The notes beneath the pieces were generated by a model, which made no database searches, was not told where the DNA came from, and saw nothing but the letters and a program-made list of their open reading frames with translations. A DNA stretch of 64,000 nucleotides from SLRI01 sp036796215 (GTDB taxonomy: Bacteria > Pseudomonadota > Alphaproteobacteria > Geminicoccales > Geminicoccaceae), in assembly GCA_036796215.1 (NCBI GenBank), contig DAIRDJ010000003.1:4767-68766 (forward strand), in the 5' to 3' direction. Made by a program: the position numbers and the translations under genes. Of this stretch, positions 1-9,223 are shown piece after piece (the stretch's first letter is position 1; each line of letters starts with the position of its first letter).

Positions 1-541
1 GGCTGATCTTATAGGCACCCTGGTATTCGGCGACCTCCTCGCCCATCAGGAAGACGTCCTGGTTGCGGCGCATCTCCTCGGCCATGGCGTCCCTTAGCGC
101 CTCGCGGACGGTCATCTTGACCATCTCGGTGCCGGCTGGGATCTCGGGCTCGTCGGGCTGGACGGCCTCGGTCGGCAGCGCGGTCTTGGGCTCGCCCTGG
201 CGTTTCGGCTCGGGCTCCAACTTGGGCGCCGCGGCCGGGGCCGGGGCTGCCGCACCGTTGCCGCCGGCCTCGTAGCTGTCCAGCGCCGAGGCGTCCTCGC
301 CGTCGCCGAGCAGGAGGGCAATGGGCGTGTTGACGGCGACCCCCTCGCTGCCCTCCTTGATCAGGATACGGCCGAGTTTGCCCTCGTCGACGGCTTCGAC
401 CTCCATGGTCGCCTTGTCGGTCTCGATCTCGGCGATGACATCGCCGGCGGCGACATCGTCGCCCTCCTGCTTCAGCCAGCGGGCGAGATTGCCTTCGGTC
501 ATGGTCGGCGAGAGCGCCGGCATCAGGATTTCGGTTGGCAT
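1..541 (-). CDS. pdhB: Pyruvate dehydrogenase E1 beta subunit with N-terminal lipoyl domain (partial)
   Basis: E1-beta of the pyruvate dehydrogenase complex, which with E1-alpha decarboxylates pyruvate using thiamine diphosphate. Only the N-terminal 180 codons lie in the window; the gene runs off the left edge. The protein opens with a complete lipoyl domain whose acceptor lysine, in ETDKAT, is residue 43. A Pro/Ala-rich linker follows, then the start of the transketolase-type domain (REALRDAMAEEM). A lipoyl domain on E1-beta instead of only on E2 is typical of alphaproteobacterial PDH. The ATG at 541 is preceded by GGGGAAGG. It lies 63 bp downstream of pdhA in the same direction, so both are probably co-transcribed. 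The end of the gene is unseen. Confidence 0.93.
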   Translation of the reverse strand, partial: MPTEILMPALSPTMTEGNLARWLKQEGDDVAAGDVIAEIETDKATMEVEAVDEGKLGRILIKEGSEGVAVNTPIALLLGDGEDASALDSYEAGGNGAAAPAPAAAPKLEPEPKRQGEPKTALPTEAVQPDEPEIPAGTEMVKMTVREALRDAMAEEMRRNQDVFLMGEEVAEYQGAYKIS

Positions 542-604
542 CTTCAGGGCCTTCCCCGATCAAACGGTCACTTGTGCGGGCACGTGGTCAGACGGTGGCC
601 GAAG

Positions 605-1645
605 TCAGACGGTCGCAACATCGACCTCGAGCAGGATGTCGGTCCAGAGCTCCGCAGGATCGGGCTCCGGGCTGTCCTGGGCGAAGCGGGCGGCGTCGTT
701 GACAATGTCACGGACCTCCTTGTCCATCGTCTTCAAGGCATCGGCGTCGCTGAGCTTGGCGTCCAGGATCTTGACTCTCAGGTTCTCGATCGGGTCGCGC
801 TGCTCGCGGTATTCCTGCAGCTCTTCCTTCTTGCGGTACTTGGCCGGATCCGACATCGAGTGGCCGCGATAGCGGTAGGTCATGGCCTCGAGGATGAAGG
901 GGCCGTTGCCGTCGCGGACATATTGCACGACCTCCTGGGCCTTCTCGTGCACCGCGGTGACGTCCATGCCGTCGACCTGCTCGCCGGGGATGCCGTAGGC
1001 GGCACCACGCTCGCAGAGATTCTGGCCGGCCGAGGCGCGCGCCTGCGAGGTGCCCATGCCGTAGCGGTTGTTCTCGATGACGTAGATGACCGGCAGCTTC
1101 CAGAGTGCCGCCATGTTGAAGCTCTCGTAGACCTGGCCCTGGTTGACCGCCCCGTCGCCCAGATAGGTCGTGCAGAGGCCCCCGTCCTCGCGGTATTGGT
1201 GGGCAAAGGCGATGCCGGTGCCGAGCGGCACCTGGGCCCCGACGATGCCGTGCCCGCCGTAGAACTTCTTGTCCTTGGCGAACATGTGCATCGAGCCGCC
1301 CTTGCCCTTGGAATAGCCGGTGCTGCGGCCGGTGAGTTCGGCCATGACGTTTCGCGGGTCCATGCCGCAGACCAGCATGTGGCCGTGGTCGCGATAGGCG
1401 GTGATCACCGAATCCTTGTCGGAAAGGGCGTGCTGGATGCCGACCGCGACCGCCTCCTGGCCGATATAGAGGTGGCAGAAGCCGCCGATCAGGCCCATGC
1501 CGTAGAGCTGGCCGGCCTTCTCCTCGAAGCGGCGGATCAGCAGCATCTCGCGGAAGAAGCCGAGCCACTGCTCGCTGGCGGCAGTCGACGCCTGCTTCGT
1601 CGTCCGGCGGGCCGGCGCCTTGCTGCCGGTCTTGGTCGCTGTCAT
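605..1645 (-). CDS. pdhA: Pyruvate dehydrogenase E1 alpha subunit
   Basis: Binds thiamine diphosphate and, together with E1-beta, catalyses decarboxylation of pyruvate and transfer of the acetyl group to lipoyl. The 346-residue protein has the ThDP motif, opening at GDG (163-165) and closing at NN (192-193), and the usual E1-alpha run GGSMHMF near residue 116. Length is normal for the family. I chose the ATG at 1645 because GGGAGGGG lies just upstream; a longer in-frame start at 1744 adds 33 residues with no family resemblance. The gene follows ftsB after about 120 bp, and pdhB follows it. Confidence 0.96.
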   Translation of the reverse strand: MTATKTGSKAPARRTTKQASTAASEQWLGFFREMLLIRRFEEKAGQLYGMGLIGGFCHLYIGQEAVAVGIQHALSDKDSVITAYRDHGHMLVCGMDPRNVMAELTGRSTGYSKGKGGSMHMFAKDKKFYGGHGIVGAQVPLGTGIAFAHQYREDGGLCTTYLGDGAVNQGQVYESFNMAALWKLPVIYVIENNRYGMGTSQARASAGQNLCERGAAYGIPGEQVDGMDVTAVHEKAQEVVQYVRDGNGPFILEAMTYRYRGHSMSDPAKYRKKEELQEYREQRDPIENLRVKILDAKLSDADALKTMDKEVRDIVNDAARFAQDSPEPDPAELWTDILLEVDVATV

Positions 1646-1762
1646 GAGCGGGCCCCTCCCGTTACGGTTTAGTGTCTCGCGACTTGCCGAGACTATAGTC
1701 GAGAATACGGGCAGCACCAGCCGGTCGCGGTGCATGCGGGCCATGCGCGAGCGATGGGGCGG

Positions 1763-2125
1763 CTACTCGAGCGGGTACTCGGGCGGTTCGGCCGCTGGCG
1801 GCGGATCGAAGATCACGACCTCGTTCTCGTGGATGAAGCCGAGGGCGTAGAGGGTCTCCTCGAGCAGGTCGATCGCGATCCCGTCCTCGTCCAGTGCTCT
1901 TACCCGTTCCTCGAGCCACTGCCGTTCGGCACGGATCTCTTCGAGCTCGAGGCGCTTGAGCTCGAGCTCGTGGTTGCGGTCGACCCAGGCGAAGAGGCCG
2001 CGGCTGCCGTGGATCGAGTGGTAGGCGAAATAGCCCAGCGTCAAGACCAGGATGATGCCCAGCCAATGCCGCCCCGCCTCGCGTTTGAGACGGTAGAGCC
2101 GATAGCCGAGCGCATCCCGGGTCAA
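1763..2125 (-). CDS. ftsB: FtsB/DivIC-like septum formation initiator
   Basis: Small bitopic cell-division protein that in the family joins FtsL and FtsQ in the divisome and helps activate septal peptidoglycan synthesis. The 120 residues show a basic N-terminus, one transmembrane segment at about 20-38, then a charged Leu/Glu/Arg-rich coiled coil (about 48-85) and a short C-terminal tail ending in a Pro-rich stretch. It sits directly after eno, the conserved place for this gene in alphaproteobacteria. The only reasonable start is a TTG at 2125 with a weak Shine-Dalgarno, so translation may depend on coupling to eno 15 bp upstream. Assignment rests on topology and position. Confidence 0.85.
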   Translation of the reverse strand: MTRDALGYRLYRLKREAGRHWLGIILVLTLGYFAYHSIHGSRGLFAWVDRNHELELKRLELEEIRAERQWLEERVRALDEDGIAIDLLEETLYALGFIHENEVVIFDPPPAAEPPEYPLE

Positions 2126-2140
2126 GAAGCGGTTCCCGGA

Positions 2141-3418
2141 TCAGAAGGTGGCGAGGCCCGGATAGACGGCGGCGGCGCCGAGCGCCTCCTCGATGCGCAG
2201 GAGCTGGTTGTACTTGGCCAGCCGATCGGAGCGGGAGAGCGAGCCGGTCTTGATCTGGCCGCAGCAGGTAGCGACCGCGAGGTCGGCGATGGTGGCATCC
2301 TCGGTCTCGCCCGAGCGGTGCGACATCACCGAACGGTAGCGGCTGGCGGCAGCCATGCGGACGGCGTCGAGGGTCTCGGTAAGCGAGCCGATCTGGTTGA
2401 CCTTGACGAGGATGGCGTTGCCGATGCCCTTCTCGATCCCTTCGGCGAGGATCGCGGGGTTGGTGACGAAGAGGTCGTCACCGACGATCTGCACGGTCTT
2501 GCCGAGCCGGTCGGTGAGGTGCTTCCAGCCGTCCCAGTCGCCCTCGGCGAGGCCGTCCTCGACCGAGCGGATCGGGAACTTCCGGCACAGGCTCTCGATG
2601 AAATCGACCATGCCGCCGGCATCGACCTTCCGGCCTTCGCCGCTCATGTCGTAGACGCCATTGGCGAAAAATTCGCTCGCCGCACAGTCCAGCGCGAAGA
2701 CGATGTCGTCGCCGACCCTGTAGCCGGCCGAGGCCACGGCCTTCTCGAGAAAGCCCAGGGCCGCCTCGGCCGAGGGCAGGTCGGGGGCGAAGCCGCCTTC
2801 GTCGCCGACATTGGTGTTGTGGCCGGCATCCTTCAGGCCCTTCTTCAGGGCGTGGAAGACTTCGGCGCCCATGCGCAGGGCTTCGGCGAAGGTGGGCGCG
2901 CCCACCGGCATGATCATGAATTCCTGGATGTCGATCGGGTTGTCGGCGTGCGCCCCGCCGTTGATCACGTTCATCATCGGCACCGGCAGCACACGCGCCC
3001 CCGGGCCACCCAGGTAGCGAAAGAGCGGCAATCCTGCGTTCTCGGCCGCGGCCCTGGCGACCGCCAGGCTGACGCCGAGGATGGCGTTCGCTCCCAGCCG
3101 GCCCTTGTTGTCGGTGCCGTCGAGCTCGAGCATGGCGTGGTCGATGGCGGCCTGCTCGATGGCGTCGCGGCCGAGGATGGCGTCCGTGATCTCGCCGTTG
3201 ACGGCATCGACCGCCTTGAGGACCGATTTGCCCAGATAGCGGCTCTTGTCGCCGTCCCTGAGCTCGAGCGCTTCGCGCGAGCCGGTGGAGGCCCCCGACG
3301 GCACGGCCGCCCGGCCCATGGCGCCGGAGGCCAGGGTGACGTCGACCTCGATCGTGGGGTTGCCACGGCTGTCCAGGATCTGCCGGGCGTGCACGCCGAC
3401 GATGTCGCTATCGCGCAT
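2141..3418 (-). CDS. eno: Enolase (phosphopyruvate hydratase)
   Basis: Interconverts 2-phosphoglycerate and phosphoenolpyruvate in glycolysis. At 425 residues it has standard length, with the N-terminal ARQILDSRGNPT, the VGDEGGFAP loop, metal-binding SVEDG, the catalytic lysine region ILVKVNQIG, and the signature SHRSGETED. Two ATG codons lie close together (3427 and 3418). The one at 3418 is preferred because AAGGGG is correctly spaced from it. The kdsA stop codon lies at 3424-3426, so kdsA and eno are translationally adjacent and surely co-transcribed. Nothing unusual in the protein. Confidence 0.98.
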   Translation of the reverse strand: MRDSDIVGVHARQILDSRGNPTIEVDVTLASGAMGRAAVPSGASTGSREALELRDGDKSRYLGKSVLKAVDAVNGEITDAILGRDAIEQAAIDHAMLELDGTDNKGRLGANAILGVSLAVARAAAENAGLPLFRYLGGPGARVLPVPMMNVINGGAHADNPIDIQEFMIMPVGAPTFAEALRMGAEVFHALKKGLKDAGHNTNVGDEGGFAPDLPSAEAALGFLEKAVASAGYRVGDDIVFALDCAASEFFANGVYDMSGEGRKVDAGGMVDFIESLCRKFPIRSVEDGLAEGDWDGWKHLTDRLGKTVQIVGDDLFVTNPAILAEGIEKGIGNAILVKVNQIGSLTETLDAVRMAAASRYRSVMSHRSGETEDATIADLAVATCCGQIKTGSLSRSDRLAKYNQLLRIEEALGAAAVYPGLATF

Positions 3419-3423
3419 TGGTC

Positions 3424-4275
3424 TCATCCCCTTGGCTGGTGACCGGCCAGAGGCCTGGTCTTTGTGAGGTGGTCGAAAGCCATCAGGTCTTCGAGCAATC
3501 GGCCGAGCTTGTCGAGAGGCACCATGTTGGGGCCGTCGCTCAGGGCGTTGTCGGGGTCGTCGTGGGTCTCGATGAACACGGCTGCCACACCAATCGCGAC
3601 CGCGGCCCGCGCCAGCACGGGCACGTACTCGCGCTGGCCGCCACTTCGGCCGCCGAGGCCGCCCGGCTGCTGGACGGAATGGGTGGCATCGAAGACCACG
3701 GGCCAGCCGCTGGCCGCGAGCTGCGGCAAGGCGCGCATGTCGGAGACCAGCGTGTTGTAGCCGAAGGAGGCGCCGCGCTCGGTCACCAGGACCCGCTTCG
3801 CGCCGAATTCCTCGAGCTTGGCGGTCACGTTGGCCATGTCCCAGGGGGCGAGGAATTGGCCCTTCTTGACGTTGACGGCGGCCCCGGTTGCAGCGGCGGC
3901 GCGCAACAGGTCGGTCTGGCGGCAGAGGAAGGCCGGGATCTGCAGGATGTCGACGACCGCGGCAACGGGCGCGCATTGGCCGCTCTCGTGGATGTCGGTG
4001 AGCACGGGGCAGCCGAAGCGCTCCTTGACCTCGGCCAGGATCGCCACGCCTTCGGCGAGGCCGACGCCTCGGGCGCTGCCGGCGCTGGTGCGGTTGGCCT
4101 TGTCGAACGAGCTCTTGAAGACGAAGGGCAGGACGAGCCCGGTCGTCAGCGCGACCAGGCGCTCGGCCATCATCAGGGTGTGCGCCCGGCTTTCGATGGC
4201 GCAGGGGCCGGCGATCAGGACGAGCGGGCGATCCTGGGCGAAGGTGACGTTGCCGACCGCGACGGCGTGGGGCAT
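3424..4275 (-). CDS. kdsA: 3-deoxy-8-phosphooctulonate (Kdo-8-P) synthase
   Basis: Condenses phosphoenolpyruvate with arabinose 5-phosphate to make Kdo 8-phosphate, the precursor of the inner-core sugar of lipopolysaccharide. The 283-residue protein has normal length, with AGPCAIES near the N-terminus, the FVFKSSFDKANR segment, and the C-terminal TH(D/S) region with DGPNMVPL. Start ATG at 4275 follows GAGGA. It sits between pyrG and eno, a conserved alphaproteobacterial arrangement. Its presence implies Kdo synthesis, which is relevant to the odd LpxC homologue encoded at 9770-10735. Confidence 0.97.
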   Translation of the reverse strand: MPHAVAVGNVTFAQDRPLVLIAGPCAIESRAHTLMMAERLVALTTGLVLPFVFKSSFDKANRTSAGSARGVGLAEGVAILAEVKERFGCPVLTDIHESGQCAPVAAVVDILQIPAFLCRQTDLLRAAAATGAAVNVKKGQFLAPWDMANVTAKLEEFGAKRVLVTERGASFGYNTLVSDMRALPQLAASGWPVVFDATHSVQQPGGLGGRSGGQREYVPVLARAAVAIGVAAVFIETHDDPDNALSDGPNMVPLDKLGRLLEDLMAFDHLTKTRPLAGHQPRG

Positions 4276-4288
4276 CGGCTCTTTGTCC

Positions 4289-5917
4289 TCAGACCAGGAT
4301 GGATTGTGCCCGGGCGGCGCGCACGAAGTCGGCAAAGAGCGGGTGCGGCCGCATCGGCTGCGAGCGGAGTTCGGGGTGGAACTGCACGCCGACGAACCAG
4401 GGATGGCCCGGCAGCTCGACGATCTCGGGCAGCCGGCCGTCGGGCGACATGCCGGAAAAGCGCAGGCCCGCGGCCTCGAGGCGTGCCTTGTAGTCGCTGT
4501 CGACCTCGTAGCGGTGACGGTGCCGCTCGAAGATCGAGGCCGCACCGTAGATCCGGCGGACGAGGCTGCCGTCCTCCAGCACGCACGGGTAGTCGCCGAG
4601 CCGCATGGTGCCGCCCATGTCGTCGGTCGGCTTGCGCCGTTCGATGTCGCCCTCGCGCTGCCACTCGGTCATCAAGCCGACGACCGGGTGCGCCGCCGGG
4701 CCGAACTCGGTCGAGTTGGCCCCCGGGATGCCGGCCAGGTTGCGTGCCGCCTCGATGCAGGCGAGCTGCATGCCGAAGCAGATGCCGAAGAACGGCAGGC
4801 CGCGGGTCCGCGCATAGGTGACGGCCGCGATCTTGCCCTCGGCACCCCGCTCGCCGAAGCCGCCCGGGACGAGGATCGCGTTCACCCCCTGCAGCCGGTC
4901 GGAGGCATCGACGGCGACGAAATGCTCGGCGTCGATCCAGTCGAGCTCGACCCGGACATTGTTGGCGATGCCGCCGTGGGTGAGCGCCTCGTTCAGGCTT
5001 TTGTAGGCGTCCTTGTGGTCGGTGTACTTGCCGACGACGGCGACCTTGACCACCCCTTCCGGCCGCTTCACCCGGTTGACGATGTCGTACCAGGCGGAGA
5101 GGTCGGGCTCGGGGCCCGCCGGCAGGCCCAGGGCCTCGATCAGCCGGTTGTCGAGCCCTTCGGCGTGGTAGCTGATCGGCACTTCGTAGATGGTCTCGGC
5201 ATCGTAGGCCGGGATCACCGCATCGACCCGGACGGAGCATTGCAGGGCAATCTTGCGCCGCGCCTCGGACGTCAGCTCGAGCTCGGAGCGGCAGAGCAGG
5301 ATGTCGGGCTGGATCCCGATCGCCCGAAGCTCGCGGACCGAATGCTGGGTGGGCTTGGTCTTCAACTCGCCCGCCGACTTGATGTAGGGCACAAGCGTGA
5401 CGTGGAGGAAGGCGACCTCGCCTCGGGGCAGCTCGTTGGCGAGCTGGCGGATGGCTTCCAGAAAGGGCAGGCCCTCGATATCGCCCACCGTGCCGCCGAT
5501 CTCGCAGAGCACGATGTCGGCATCGGCCACGTCCTTCAGGATCACCTCCTTGATCGTGTCGGTGACGTGCGGCACGACCTGGACGGTGCCGCCCAAGAAA
5601 TCGCCGTGCCGCTCGCGGGTGAGCACCGTCCAGTAGATTCGGCCGGCGGAAACACTGTCCGACGCCCGGGCCGGCACGCCGGTGAAGCGCTCGTAATGGC
5701 CGAGGTCGAGGTCTGTCTCCGCCCCGTCCGCGGTGACGAACACTTCGCCGTGCTGGTAGGGCGACATCGTGCCGGGGTCGACGTTGAGGTAGGGGTCGAG
5801 CTTGCGCAACCGGACTTTGTAGCCTCGCAGTTGCAGGAGTGAACCGAGCGCTGCCGCGGCAAGGCCCTTGCCGAGGGAGGAAACGACACCGCCGGTGATA
5901 AAGACGAAGCGAGGCAT
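4289..5917 (-). CDS. pyrG: CTP synthase
   Basis: Forms CTP from UTP with glutamine as nitrogen donor. The 542-residue protein has an N-terminal synthetase domain starting FITGGVVSSLGKG, and a C-terminal class I glutamine amidotransferase domain. The nucleophilic cysteine is in GICFGMQ and the histidine/glutamate pair in FHPEL. The start is the ATG at 5917; an in-frame TTG immediately before it is not needed. The next gene, kdsA, needs CTP downstream for CMP-Kdo formation, so the neighbourhood is metabolically coherent. It lies about 110 bp after secG in the same orientation. Confidence 0.98.
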   Translation of the reverse strand: MPRFVFITGGVVSSLGKGLAAAALGSLLQLRGYKVRLRKLDPYLNVDPGTMSPYQHGEVFVTADGAETDLDLGHYERFTGVPARASDSVSAGRIYWTVLTRERHGDFLGGTVQVVPHVTDTIKEVILKDVADADIVLCEIGGTVGDIEGLPFLEAIRQLANELPRGEVAFLHVTLVPYIKSAGELKTKPTQHSVRELRAIGIQPDILLCRSELELTSEARRKIALQCSVRVDAVIPAYDAETIYEVPISYHAEGLDNRLIEALGLPAGPEPDLSAWYDIVNRVKRPEGVVKVAVVGKYTDHKDAYKSLNEALTHGGIANNVRVELDWIDAEHFVAVDASDRLQGVNAILVPGGFGERGAEGKIAAVTYARTRGLPFFGICFGMQLACIEAARNLAGIPGANSTEFGPAAHPVVGLMTEWQREGDIERRKPTDDMGGTMRLGDYPCVLEDGSLVRRIYGAASIFERHRHRYEVDSDYKARLEAAGLRFSGMSPDGRLPEIVELPGHPWFVGVQFHPELRSQPMRPHPLFADFVRAARAQSILV

Positions 5918-6027
5918 CAAGAGGTTCTATCCATGCTCACGCCCACGAGGGCAAGCCGGAAAGCGGCGCACGCGGCAGCGGCACGCCGAGCGTGGCCGGC
6001 GTGCCAGGATCTCCTGCATGCCTGGCC

Positions 6028-6375
6028 TCAGTCGGCGAGCGGGGCGGACGGAACGGCGGGCTCGGCCGGGGTCGCGGGTGCGGCCGGGGTCTCGAGCGGC
6101 AGCGCGTCGAAGGGGTTCGGCCCATCGAGGATCGAGGTGGGTCCCTGGCTGCCGCTCGCCATGATGGCCAAGAGCAGGCTCATCACCATGAAGGCCGCGG
6201 CCAGGATCGCGGTCGTCCGGGTCAACAGATTGGCGGTGCCGCGGCCGCTCATCATGCCACCCATCGTGGTGCCGCCGAGCCCGCCCAGCGCACCGCCTTC
6301 GCTGCGCTGCACGAGCACGACGCCGACGAGGGCGAGGGCGATGAGCAGGTGGATGACGAGGAAGATCGAGGTCAT
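6028..6375 (-). CDS. secG: Preprotein translocase subunit SecG
   Basis: Small inner-membrane subunit that stimulates SecYE-dependent protein export. The 115 residues contain two transmembrane segments (about 2-22 and 52-72) separated by the Gly-rich loop with GGLGGTTMGG and SGRG typical of SecG. A Pro/Ala-rich hydrophilic tail follows from about residue 90. That tail is longer than in E. coli but common in alphaproteobacteria. Start ATG at 6375. It is flanked by tpiA upstream (30 bp) and pyrG downstream, the usual alphaproteobacterial order. Confidence 0.95.
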   Translation of the reverse strand: MTSIFLVIHLLIALALVGVVLVQRSEGGALGGLGGTTMGGMMSGRGTANLLTRTTAILAAAFMVMSLLLAIMASGSQGPTSILDGPNPFDALPLETPAAPATPAEPAVPSAPLAD

Positions 6376-6405
6376 GGGTCCTATCTCAGGTGCCGGAAGC
6401 CGGAA

Positions 6406-7158
6406 TCAAGCCCCGCCGCCGGCCGTGTAGATGCTCCAGAAGCCGTCGGCATCGAGGCTCGCCCCGCCGACGAGCGCCCCGTCGACAGCGGCAATCGCCA
6501 TGATGTCGGCGGCGTTCTCGGCCTTGACCGAGCCGCCATAGAGGAGGGCCACCTCGGCCCCGTCGGCGACGCAATCGGCCATCAGGGCGCGGAGCCGGGC
6601 ATGGGTCTCCTTGATCTCGTCGAGGCTCGGTGTACGGCCGGTGCCGATCGCCCAGACGGGCTCGTAGGCGACGACCAGGTTCTCGGGTGTCGCGCCTGCC
6701 GGCAGGCTGCCGTCGAGCTGGCGGGTCAAGACACCATCGCGTTCGCCCGCGAGGTATTCGGCCTCGGTCTCGCCGATGCAAAGCACGACCAGGAGGCCCT
6801 GGGCGAGGGCCGCCTCGGCCTTGGCCTTGACCAGGGCGTCGTCCTCGCCGAGCCCGTGGCGGCGCTCGGAATGGCCGACGATCACGGCTGTGGCGCCCAC
6901 ATCCTTCAGCATCGCCGCACTGATCGAGCCGGTAAAGGCACCGCTCTCGGCGTGGTGGCAATCCTGGCCTCCGACCACGATACGGCTCGCGTCGAGCCGT
7001 TGGGCCACAGGGCCGATCAGGGTTGCCGGTGGGAACACGCCGAGCGTGCCCGTCGGGTGGGCAGCACGAGCCGCGAGCCTGCCGACCAGGGCCAGACCAT
7101 CGGCCTTGAGCCCGTTCATTTTCCAATTGCCGAGCACCACCGGCCGCGCCAGAGGCAT
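6406..7158 (-). CDS. tpiA: Triose-phosphate isomerase
   Basis: Interconverts dihydroxyacetone phosphate and glyceraldehyde 3-phosphate. The 250-residue TIM barrel shows GNWKMNG with the active-site Asn/Lys, the catalytic histidine in VGHSERR, the catalytic glutamate in AYEPVWAIGTG, and the phosphate-binding LYGGSVK. The ATG at 7158 is preceded by GAGGTGGA. It is the first gene of a minus-strand run to pdhB. The 175 bp between it and the divergent ppiD-like gene must hold both promoters. Confidence 0.98.
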   Translation of the reverse strand: MPLARPVVLGNWKMNGLKADGLALVGRLAARAAHPTGTLGVFPPATLIGPVAQRLDASRIVVGGQDCHHAESGAFTGSISAAMLKDVGATAVIVGHSERRHGLGEDDALVKAKAEAALAQGLLVVLCIGETEAEYLAGERDGVLTRQLDGSLPAGATPENLVVAYEPVWAIGTGRTPSLDEIKETHARLRALMADCVADGAEVALLYGGSVKAENAADIMAIAAVDGALVGGASLDADGFWSIYTAGGGA

Positions 7159-7333
7159 CGTCCACCTCGTCTCGATGTCATGAAGTTGCCGGGCCTTAAC
7201 ACATTCGTTGGGGCCTGTCCAAGCCGACGGCGATTGCGGTTCGCCTGGCCAGGCAATAGGTATAGCGCGCGTGCTGCCGCGGCTCGGCGGTGGCACGGTC
7301 GCGATCGACACCTCCCCGTCAAAAGGGCCCAAC

Positions 7334-9223
7334 ATGCTCGATGCCATGCGCAAGCGCGCCAGCAGCTGGTTCGTCCGCGCTCTTCTCGTGGTGCTGATCG
7401 TCAGCTTCGCCGTCTGGGGCATCGGCGATCTCTTCATGGGCCGCCAGGACGTCGAGATCGCCGCCACCGTGGGCGACATCGAGGTGCCGCTGCGCGAGGT
7501 CGAGCGGGCCTTCGAGAACGACCGGCAGCTGCTGCAGGAGCAGATCGGCACGACGCTCACCCGTGAGCAGGCAGCCGCGATGGGACTCTTGAACCGGGCG
7601 GTGCAGAGCGTGGTGGCGCGGGCACTCGTCGACCAGCACCGGCTCGACATGGGGCTCGGGGTCGCCGATGCCGAGGTCGCGAACGCCATTCGCCAGGACC
7701 CATTCTTCCAGTCGGCGGGTGACTTCGACCGGTTCCGCTTCGAGAGCTTCCTGCGCTCGGCCGGCCTGAGCGAAGCGCAGTTCGTGGAATCGATGCGCCG
7801 CGACATCGGCCGCAATCGGGTCCTCGACACCTTCTCGGCCCTGGTCGAACCTCCTGCCCCGCTGGTCGAGCGGCTGGGCGCCTATCGGGGCGAGGCGCGG
7901 GCGGCCACCGTGCTTGTCGTGCCGCGCGCCGAGATGGTCGTGGGCGAGCCCGACGAGGCGGCGTTGCGCGCCCTGCTCGAGGCGGAGGCCGGGCGTTTCA
8001 CCGCACCCGAGTTCCGCGACGTCAGCCTGGTCACGATCTCGACCGAGGACATCCTCGACGAGATCGAGGTCGACGAGGCCCGGCTGCGCGAGGAGTACGC
8101 GGCCAGGCTCGATTTCTACACCCAAGACGAGCGCCGCCGGGTCGGCCAGCTGCTCGCGAGCGACCAGGCGGTCATCGAGGCGGCGCGGGCGGCGCTCGAC
8201 GAGGGTGCGGTCTTCGCCGACCTCGCGACCGAGCTCGCCGATCGGGGGCTCACCTATTCCACGCTCGGGCCGACGACGGCGGCCGATCTGCCGCCCGAGT
8301 TCGCCGACGCCATCTTCGCGCTCGACGAGGGTGCGGTCAGTGCGCCGGTCGAGAGTCTCTTCGGCTGGCATCTCTTTCGGGTGATCGGGATTGAGCCCGA
8401 GGCGGTCCAGTCGTTCGAGGCGGTGCAGGACGACATCCACCGCGACCTCGCCCTCGACCGGGCGATCGACCAGTTGCCGGAGCTCGCGGCAGCCCTCGAT
8501 GACGGCATCGCCGCGGGCGAGAGCCTGGAGGATGCGGCAGCAGCCGTCGGCCTCGAGGTGACACGGTTCGCGGCGATCGACGCGCAGGGTCGCGGGCCCG
8601 ACGGGCAAAGCCTGCGCGAGGCGCCATCGTCGGACATTCTCGCCCAGATCTTCGCCGGACCCGTGGGCGAGACCTCGCTGCTCGAGGAGACCCCCGCCGG
8701 CACCTTCTACATCTTCCGCGTCGACGCGGTTCAGGAGCCGGCACGGTGGCCGCTCGAGGAGGTCCGGGACGCGGTGGCCGAGCTCTGGTACGCGCGCGCG
8801 CAGGACCGGGCGGCGGCCGAGCGGGCCCAGGCGATCATGCTCGATGCCAGGGCCGGGCGCACGCTCGAGGCGATCGCCGCCGAACTCGGTGGCGAGGTCA
8901 GCTTGCGCTCGACCGAGCCCGTGACGCGCAGCTCGACTGGTACGGAAGTCGGGCTCACGGCCGAGGCGGTCGCCGCCATGTTCGACACGCGCGAGGGCGA
9001 GCTCGCCGCTGAGCCCGTGGCGACCGAGGAGGGCCAGGCGATCCTGCGCACCGACCGCGTGATCGTGCCGGAGGCGAGCGAGGCCCTGGCGATGGCCGAT
9101 GAGCTGCGCATGGCGATGCGCAACGATCTTTTGGCCCAGTACGAGACGGCCCTGCGCAATCGCTATCCCGTCGAGGTCAACAACGCCGCGATCGCCAGCC
9201 TGTTCCCGGCCGAGACCTTCTGA
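7334..9223 (+). CDS. ppiD: PpiD/SurA-type peptidylprolyl isomerase (periplasmic chaperone)
   Basis: Membrane-anchored periplasmic foldase that in the family assists newly secreted outer-membrane and periplasmic proteins. The 629-residue protein has one N-terminal membrane anchor (about 14-36). A SurA-N-type helical region follows, then a parvulin/rotamase domain (about 240-370) containing LASDQ and a GWHLFRV stretch, and a long C-terminal helical part. The start at 7334 is chosen because the membrane anchor begins right after it and AAAAGGG precedes it; upstream codons look non-coding. It is divergent from tpiA. In alphaproteobacteria trp genes often follow it; here no trp gene follows. Confidence 0.93.
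   Translation: MLDAMRKRASSWFVRALLVVLIVSFAVWGIGDLFMGRQDVEIAATVGDIEVPLREVERAFENDRQLLQEQIGTTLTREQAAAMGLLNRAVQSVVARALVDQHRLDMGLGVADAEVANAIRQDPFFQSAGDFDRFRFESFLRSAGLSEAQFVESMRRDIGRNRVLDTFSALVEPPAPLVERLGAYRGEARAATVLVVPRAEMVVGEPDEAALRALLEAEAGRFTAPEFRDVSLVTISTEDILDEIEVDEARLREEYAARLDFYTQDERRRVGQLLASDQAVIEAARAALDEGAVFADLATELADRGLTYSTLGPTTAADLPPEFADAIFALDEGAVSAPVESLFGWHLFRVIGIEPEAVQSFEAVQDDIHRDLALDRAIDQLPELAAALDDGIAAGESLEDAAAAVGLEVTRFAAIDAQGRGPDGQSLREAPSSDILAQIFAGPVGETSLLEETPAGTFYIFRVDAVQEPARWPLEEVRDAVAELWYARAQDRAAAERAQAIMLDARAGRTLEAIAAELGGEVSLRSTEPVTRSSTGTEVGLTAEAVAAMFDTREGELAAEPVATEEGQAILRTDRVIVPEASEALAMADELRMAMRNDLLAQYETALRNRYPVEVNNAAIASLFPAETF

Noticed and set aside
1646..1744. N-terminal extension of PdhA
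   Set aside because: A strong GGGAGGGG stands before the internal ATG at 1645, where the family-like sequence starts.
1730..3442. Plus-strand frame of 570 codons opposite eno and ftsB
   Set aside because: Antisense of eno, which has all catalytic motifs; no recognisable protein on the plus strand.
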